A stretch of 8,782 nucleotides of DNA, taken from positions 1 through 8,782 of the forward strand of contig CAJUOS010000066.1 of NCBI GenBank assembly GCA_910588075.1, written 5' to 3'. The DNA is from an uncultured Erysipelotrichaceae bacterium. GTDB taxonomy: Bacteria; Bacillota_I; Bacilli_A; Erysipelotrichales; Coprobacillaceae. This document shows positions 6,001 to 8,782 of this stretch, one piece after another (the first letter of the stretch is position 1; every line of letters begins with the position of its first letter). A program made the position numbers and the translations under genes. The notes below the pieces were generated by a model that made no database searches, was not told where the DNA came from, and saw nothing but the letters and a program-made list of their open reading frames with translations.

Positions 6001-8782
6001 TTGCATCTATCACACCTTGTCCTTGAAAATCACCACGATTCCAAGCATTTAAACCATAAAATCCTAATGGACTTGTTCGCCACATTAAAGGAATAAATCC
6101 TTCTGGTGTATCTGCTCCATAAGCCAACTTTTCTGCAGGTGTATTAAGAGTAACAGTATAATCTTCTCCCTCTTTGACATCCTTAACAAATTTGATTTCA
6201 TCATTATTTTTTGTTGTATATACATATGGTGTATCAACAGCCTCATGAGGTAATGCCTGCATGTAATAATTGATATTAAAAGTATGAACAGACATATCTT
6301 CTTTATCACTAAGAGCATGATAATATGGGTAAACATTCAGTCTATGAGTTCCATAAGTATATGTATTAGTAGAAAGATCATAACTACTTTCTTCTCCAAA
6401 ACGTTGCCCTTCCCACATAGATACTTTATTTTGAATAGTAACATAATCTTTACTTGGATCATCATCTTGATGTTTAGCAGTACGACTTGTAAACATTTCT
6501 GGTTCTATTGTAGATAAACAATTGAAAGGCAACTCCCAGTCTGCTGGAGCTGGTATCGTTCCAGCAGCAGAATTAATGTAATTTATAGTATCTTGTGGAT
6601 AAACATACGCTCCTCGAGGTTGAAATGCTTCTGATCCATTTGCTAATAATACATCAGTTCCTGCTGGAATCGTCTGAGTCTTGTTTGAATCAGTAATCAA
6701 ATTTTGCCATCCACTTCCAATATTATCCCAACCAATACCATTTTTATAAGCATCTTCTACTTTTGTTCCATATTTTCCACGTATTATTCTACTTTCCATC
6801 AGACTTGGATCTTTTTCACAAGCTAATTTATCTGCATTAAGAGCATCTATAATATCTTTTTGTTCTTTACCACCAGTCCAATATGTATATATATTGAACT
6901 CAGTAGGACGTTGTAATGCTTGAACTGTCCATAACTGAACACTAGGTGTCAATGCAATTTCCCACATTTCACGAGTATAATAAAGATTTAAAACAGTCGT
7001 ACCATCCTCTTTAATTGACACCTTCTGATAATTACATGCCTTTATTGTTGTTGCAGTCCCTTCACTGCCATCACCATTTGTCAATCTTTGATAACCACAG
7101 GTACACCCAGAGGTTCCACACTTACTTGAATCATTTTTACAAACATCACACTCCAAGAAGTCAAAACCATAGAATGCACTATTCTTATAATCTGCATAGC
7201 TATGATATATATCTGATGTATTACTTGCAGAATCTGAAAATGTAACTGATGTATCAAAAATTGCATTTGTTGACTGATTTGCAGCTTTATTTATAGGATC
7301 TTCATTCGCACGATTTACATCAAAATCATTAAATGTTATTGGCATACCAATTGCATCATAACGTTGAATATCATGAGAATGACTTTCTATATATGTGTTA
7401 TCACCTTTCTCACTTTCAAACCAAAGCTGTACAGTATATGCCGCACCATATGGTTGCCATACAGCATAATAAGTAGCTCCAGCATCAGGCATTTTAGTAA
7501 GCACTTCAGCCAATGGTACTGTTTTTACTCCTGGTGGAATAGGTGATGGAGTTCCTGCATCTTTAGGATCACCATCTGCTGTATAAATAGTTAAATCCTT
7601 ATATTTCCCACTAGCATTTAATGGAGTATAATCAGTAATGACCTGAGCATCCTCTCCACTTACCCAACCTACAAAAATATAACTTTGATGCTTAGCATAG
7701 ATATTCTTTGTATATTTATGAATATCTACAGTAGGTAAACTTGTAATATAATTTTTACTTAGCTTAATATCATAGTTTAATGTAATATTATCTGCATCTG
7801 GTTCTGCTGCAAATGGTTTGTCTGGAATCCCAATGACTTCAGCCTTAGATATACCAGTTGTAAAAAGGACTGTTTGTGGTTTTTTTGGTACATAATACAA
7901 ATTTCGTACTGCCATCTTATCTGCAGTAACTGTGAGTTTAGCATCCCAAGCCTGTTGACTATTTTGATCAAATCCATAGACCTTTACAAGCTTTTCAGCA
8001 ATATAGTTTTTAATTTGAAGACGGGTTAAACGATTTAATTTATCCTTTTTAATTTTTGCATCATCACTTTCACTAATACCAGCGATATGTTCTAAAAATG
8101 GAGTAATATCATGATAAATGATATTATTTTCCTCACTACCAGTTAAATATTTTTCATTAACAGCATATGTCAGGTTCTTAATAAATTCTTCACCACTATT
8201 TCCCAATTCCCTTTGATTTCCCAGAATATCATATAGATTTTTCATTAAATCATTGACACTAATAGAAATAGTTTCTACATTAATCTCATCTTGTGAAACA
8301 CTGATTTGTGAATCTTTTTTTCCTTGACCAGTATAAGAATATAACAATACCTGATCTTTTCCTGCCATATTATAGCCCCAATACTCTATTCTATAAGGAG
8401 CATATTCTTCTTGATAAACATAATTAACAATAATTTTAGTATCTTTTTCTATTGTTCCTGAAACATAAAACTTTCCATTTTCTTTTATAACATCAATCTT
8501 TTCAGCAACATCTTCTTGCCCTGCAGTATATCGATTGACAGTACCAATCTTATATCCATCTTTTCGTAAATCTTCAATTGATACCTTATATTCATCTGCA
8601 TTCATCAACAATGCTTGATAAGTGGAAGCAGCTCGAACCATTTGTCCGTTTACAGATATATAATATTCAACGCTTAACAAGACATAATCAGTTTCACAAG
8701 TCCACTCTCTTTCACAAGTTTCATTATGTGTATGTTCAGGTTTGTCACACGTAAGAATACAATAGCATATATCACTATGTTC
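3050..8782 (-). CDS. Giant cell-wall-anchored adhesin with InlB_B/MucBP-like repeats and Spy0128-type pilin domains (N-terminus beyond the window)
   Basis: The frame is open from the TAA at 3050-3052 to the right edge, giving 1910 visible residues (numbered here from 8782). The start and any signal peptide are missing; the TTG at 8680 is internal, because 34 further codons in frame continue the same sequence style. Order of parts: His/Cys cluster (1-31), MucBP/InlB-like beta repeats (to about 445, including FVGW and YYAVW), a Cys-rich loop (545-583) followed by an LNLYYTRE strand, a long aromatic-rich region without recognised motifs (about 605-1115), InlB_B-like repeats (1237-1273 and 1330-1363), a MucBP-like repeat (1448-1522), and two Spy0128/FctA pilin domains (1525-1651 and 1656-1834). 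An Asn/Pro linker, TINTGD, a 20-residue membrane helix and a HKRKLQ tail follow. It is expected to be secreted and sortase-linked to the wall, and to act in adhesion; the ligand is unknown. It converges on the SIS operon and is transcribed alone here. No promoter is visible. Confidence 0.9.
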   Translation of the reverse strand, partial: EHSDICYCILTCDKPEHTHNETCEREWTCETDYVLLSVEYYISVNGQMVRAASTYQALLMNADEYKVSIEDLRKDGYKIGTVNRYTAGQEDVAEKIDVIKENGKFYVSGTIEKDTKIIVNYVYQEEYAPYRIEYWGYNMAGKDQVLLYSYTGQGKKDSQISVSQDEINVETISISVNDLMKNLYDILGNQRELGNSGEEFIKNLTYAVNEKYLTGSEENNIIYHDITPFLEHIAGISESDDAKIKKDKLNRLTRLQIKNYIAEKLVKVYGFDQNSQQAWDAKLTVTADKMAVRNLYYVPKKPQTVLFTTGISKAEVIGIPDKPFAAEPDADNITLNYDIKLSKNYITSLPTVDIHKYTKNIYAKHQSYIFVGWVSGEDAQVITDYTPLNASGKYKDLTIYTADGDPKDAGTPSPIPPGVKTVPLAEVLTKMPDAGATYYAVWQPYGAAYTVQLWFESEKGDNTYIESHSHDIQRYDAIGMPITFNDFDVNRANEDPINKAANQSTNAIFDTSVTFSDSASNTSDIYHSYADYKNSAFYGFDFLECDVCKNDSSKCGTSGCTCGYQRLTNGDGSEGTATTIKACNYQKVSIKEDGTTVLNLYYTREMWEIALTPSVQLWTVQALQRPTEFNIYTYWTGGKEQKDIIDALNADKLACEKDPSLMESRIIRGKYGTKVEDAYKNGIGWDNIGSGWQNLITDSNKTQTIPAGTDVLLANGSEAFQPRGAYVYPQDTINYINSAAGTIPAPADWELPFNCLSTIEPEMFTSRTAKHQDDDPSKDYVTIQNKVSMWEGQRFGEESSYDLSTNTYTYGTHRLNVYPYYHALSDKEDMSVHTFNINYYMQALPHEAVDTPYVYTTKNNDEIKFVKDVKEGEDYTVTLNTPAEKLAYGADTPEGFIPLMWRTSPLGFYGLNAWNRGDFQGQGVIDATQRYTYPQVTSTGLPNQMTLATLKINATFPSGTYKGRYHNASFNKDNLQTLNGNSVYRSDWRQWYALNRPTQEAASVGSMDPGGYWVVDWIRAGDPGKSNVQLNGSLTGKNGLYDLFQQANQGNKDAQTLLDQLESSFSVGMLFPTGNSEILYYLSNNANAFRYSNAGTARLEKELVDTENAIAFARNQYSITYNTCFLNEDGEVLRDEDGIVMVKLYTTSYETGDSGDISGIGDMVYYDQPLGYDPDKGGTHISFDKYYNNYYDAYFTLDKTKNPTDDDAFIFKGYGNASKAVATYKDGDRVTDNETALGGYGRWYLDPDGTIPFNEENLQKMPAGNVDVYYRYNDFRYNVYFVDEVTGKDEEPIDVVVNGENRTLNSVINKQTVMPSTTAESFPNPDDANLYFAGWFYDEEGTNPYDFNMEINEDTVVYAVWKPKVPTEYKIRHILVDIHGSEIREVIDSKWQKSYVGNTIDANALDSEYYVDGMYFKVDDYSQSMVLEAQNKDKTKNILTFYYTYAGLRYTIKYKDINSGVEILPSVTHPTKLSTVTVGMTEIPGWEYQGYSINDDKLASMKRHATVNVTTDGVVVTFWYERIPADDEIMALKLVDGVLSKGTWFHFELIDENGKVVRTAQSIDGIIQFDSLGLDKVGTYRYILREVNEDNEYRIDYDDTEYEVVIEVTQPDITKPLICNMTYYKDGKLYEGNSPNINGNDDKKIVPIFENHRLSANVQLEAKKYLDNELMNGTGFAFMLQGGKGLLDCGYHIHDDSCYELQLICGLEEDENNEEGFTHEHFDICYEKVLICHEEESIKHKKHIQSCYSAPTTLIEESIALNGKIEFKPLWFDEIGTYVYNIHERNDANTSYTYDDTLYRVAIEVFINNRNELDTKVTITRDGEQVENIRFDNYTVITPSDPTKPNEKPNNNKNPNKPIIIEENIDNKNNANNVNTINTGDSSDLYMYITLLWVTGISLVYILIHKRKLQ
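3053..3157 (-). other. C-terminal cell-wall sorting signal (TINTGD variant)
   Basis: TINTGD (3140-3157) is followed by a short SSD spacer, a 20-residue hydrophobic helix (LYMYITLLWV onward, 3071-3130) and the basic tail HKRKLQ. This is the three-part layout of sortase substrates. The usual LPxTG is altered: Thr and Ile stand where Leu and Pro are expected, while Thr-Gly is kept. An Asn/Pro-rich wall-spanning linker precedes it. Confidence 0.8.
3281..3817 (-). other. Spy0128/FctA-type pilin domain 2, split by a His/Cys insert
   Basis: Residues 1656-1834. VQLEAKKYL and FAFMLQGG form the first strands. The domain then breaks off for a 59-residue His/Cys cassette and resumes with LNGKIEFKPLWFDEIGTYVYNIHE, YDDTLYRVAIEV and RFDNYT. 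Lys1664, Glu1784 and Asn1833 fit the isopeptide triad. Without the insert the length is close to that of domain 1. Confidence 0.7.
3542..3718 (-). repeat. His/Cys cassette with internal repeats nested in pilin domain 2
   Basis: 59 residues (1689-1747) with six Cys and seven His. Two 14-residue copies, HIHDDSCYELQLIC and HEHFDICYEKVLIC, share 9 of 14 residues and lie 27 residues apart. A degraded third half-unit, HKKHIQSCY, follows. The pattern H-x-H-x(3)-C-Y-x(5)-C matches the cluster at the right edge. Similar His/Cys motifs recur in large surface proteins of gut Bacillota as I recall them; their function is not known to me. Confidence 0.8.
3830..4210 (-). other. Spy0128/FctA-type pilin domain 1 with predicted isopeptide triad
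   Basis: Residues 1525-1651. MALKLVDG, then WFHFELIDENGKVV, GTYRYILREV and YDDTEYEVVIEV follow the layout of Streptococcus Spy0128-like domains (usual signature K-V-L-x-G ... F-x-F-x-L ... G-T-Y-x-Y-x-I-x-E). Lys1533, Glu1586 and Asn1651 (in VPIFENH) occupy the positions of the Lys-Asn isopeptide bond and its catalytic acid in that family. An internal bond is therefore predicted, not shown. Confidence 0.75.
4217..4441 (-). repeat. MucBP-like repeat in the adhesin
   Basis: Residues 1448-1522 run from RYTIKYKDINSGVEI to VVVTFWYERI. The Y-x-I-x-Y-K-D start, the GWEYQGYSI segment and the closing VTFWYE strand resemble MucBP-type extracellular repeats, which bind mucin in some lactobacilli. Confidence 0.6.
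4694..4795 (-). repeat. InlB_B-like beta repeat 3 in the adhesin
   Basis: Residues 1330-1363 give a typical ending: LYFAGWFYDEEGTNPYDF, then EDTVVYAVWKP. This is the clearest InlB_B unit in the protein. The preceding strand, YNVYFVDEVTGK, fits the start of the same unit. Confidence 0.75.
4964..5074 (-). repeat. InlB_B-like beta repeat 2 in the adhesin
   Basis: Residues 1237-1273 read GYGRWYLDPDGTIPF, then MPAGNVDVYYRY. The W-Y-x-D-P-D/E-G turn and the closing beta strand match the C-terminal half of InlB_B-type repeats. The N-terminal half is diverged. Confidence 0.6.
7034..7150 (-). other. Cys-rich loop inside an adhesin repeat
   Basis: Residues 545-583 carry six Cys, beginning CDVCKNDSSKCGTSGCTCGY and ending at the Cys of KACN. 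The loop lies between a FYGFDFLE strand and a VSIKEDGTTVLNLYYTRE strand, which is the normal ending of this repeat type, so it looks like an insertion into a repeat. A CxxC pair and a CxC pair suggest a metal site or disulfides. Confidence 0.7.
7454..7672 (-). repeat. InlB_B-like beta repeat 1 in the adhesin
   Basis: Residues 371-443 begin with FVGW and end with the ATYYAVW strand, the two landmarks of Listeria-Bacteroides (InlB_B) repeats. A Gly/Pro-rich loop (about TPSPIPPGV) enlarges the middle, so the unit is longer than the usual 60-70 residues. Confidence 0.6.
8690..8782 (-). other. His/Cys cluster at the N-terminal end of the visible adhesin
   Basis: The first 31 visible residues hold five Cys and three His in the pattern HSDICYCILTC then HTHNETCEREWTC. 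This is HxHxxxC with a further Cys six residues on, the same plan as the cassette near the C-terminus. The cluster continues beyond the window, so its full length is unknown. Metal binding or disulfide bonding are both possible. Confidence 0.75.

Noticed and set aside
3827..7546. Several + strand open frames of 60-93 codons opposite the adhesin
   Set aside because: They are shadows of the long coding frame, lack convincing ribosome binding sites, and have the low-complexity Ile/His/Ser composition expected of antisense translation.
8678..8680. TTG as the start codon of the adhesin
   Set aside because: The frame stays open to the window edge and the 34 upstream codons encode a His/Cys cluster matching the one near the C-terminus. 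No signal peptide follows the TTG, so it is an internal leucine.
1..8782. CRISPR array, tRNA, rRNA, insertion sequence or riboswitch
   Set aside because: No evenly spaced direct repeats, cloverleaf, transposase or conserved leader structure was seen; the repeats found are protein-level repeats within the adhesin.

Overview
The window is AT-rich, with strong AGGAGG-type ribosome binding sites and a very large sortase-type surface protein. Together these point to a low-GC Gram-positive bacterium (Bacillota). A gut-dwelling Erysipelotrichia- or Clostridia-like host is a reasonable guess, but this is inference from style and gene content, because no marker gene is present.

Left part (1-2831, + strand): the end of a probable operon. 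After the tail of an upstream gene come two consecutive SIS-domain (sugar isomerase) proteins, at 69-1121 and 1134-2243. A small two-helix membrane protein of unknown function follows at 2250-2831. Gaps are 12 and 6 bases, and the first SIS gene starts inside the probable upstream reading frame, so co-transcription is likely. The first SIS protein looks like the GlmS/NagB-II type (COG2222). The second is a divergent relative with a different C-terminus, closer in outline to FrlB-type deglycases. Both keep the Lys/Glu/His set of the GlmS isomerase site. The pair probably handles a phosphorylated amino sugar or a glycated amino acid (Amadori-type) substrate, by analogy with the two-deglycase Gfr systems. 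The transporter that would prove this lies outside the window.

Middle (2832-3049): a convergent intergenic gap with a perfect 16-bp hairpin and T-tracts on both sides. It should act as a bidirectional terminator for the two converging transcription units.

Right part (3050-8782, - strand): one giant secreted, cell-wall-anchored protein whose N-terminus is beyond the right edge. The visible 1910 residues contain, in order, a His/Cys cluster, MucBP/InlB-like beta repeats, a Cys-rich loop, a long unrecognised region, InlB_B-like repeats, a MucBP-like repeat and two Spy0128/FctA-type pilin domains, each with a plausible isopeptide Lys/Glu/Asn triad. An Asn/Pro linker, an unusual TINTGD sorting motif, a membrane helix and a basic tail finish the protein. 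The second pilin domain is split by a 59-residue His/Cys cassette that resembles the cluster at the window edge. This is the most unusual feature here. The protein is probably an adhesin; its ligand cannot be read from the sequence.

No tRNA, rRNA, CRISPR array, insertion sequence or riboswitch was recognised.
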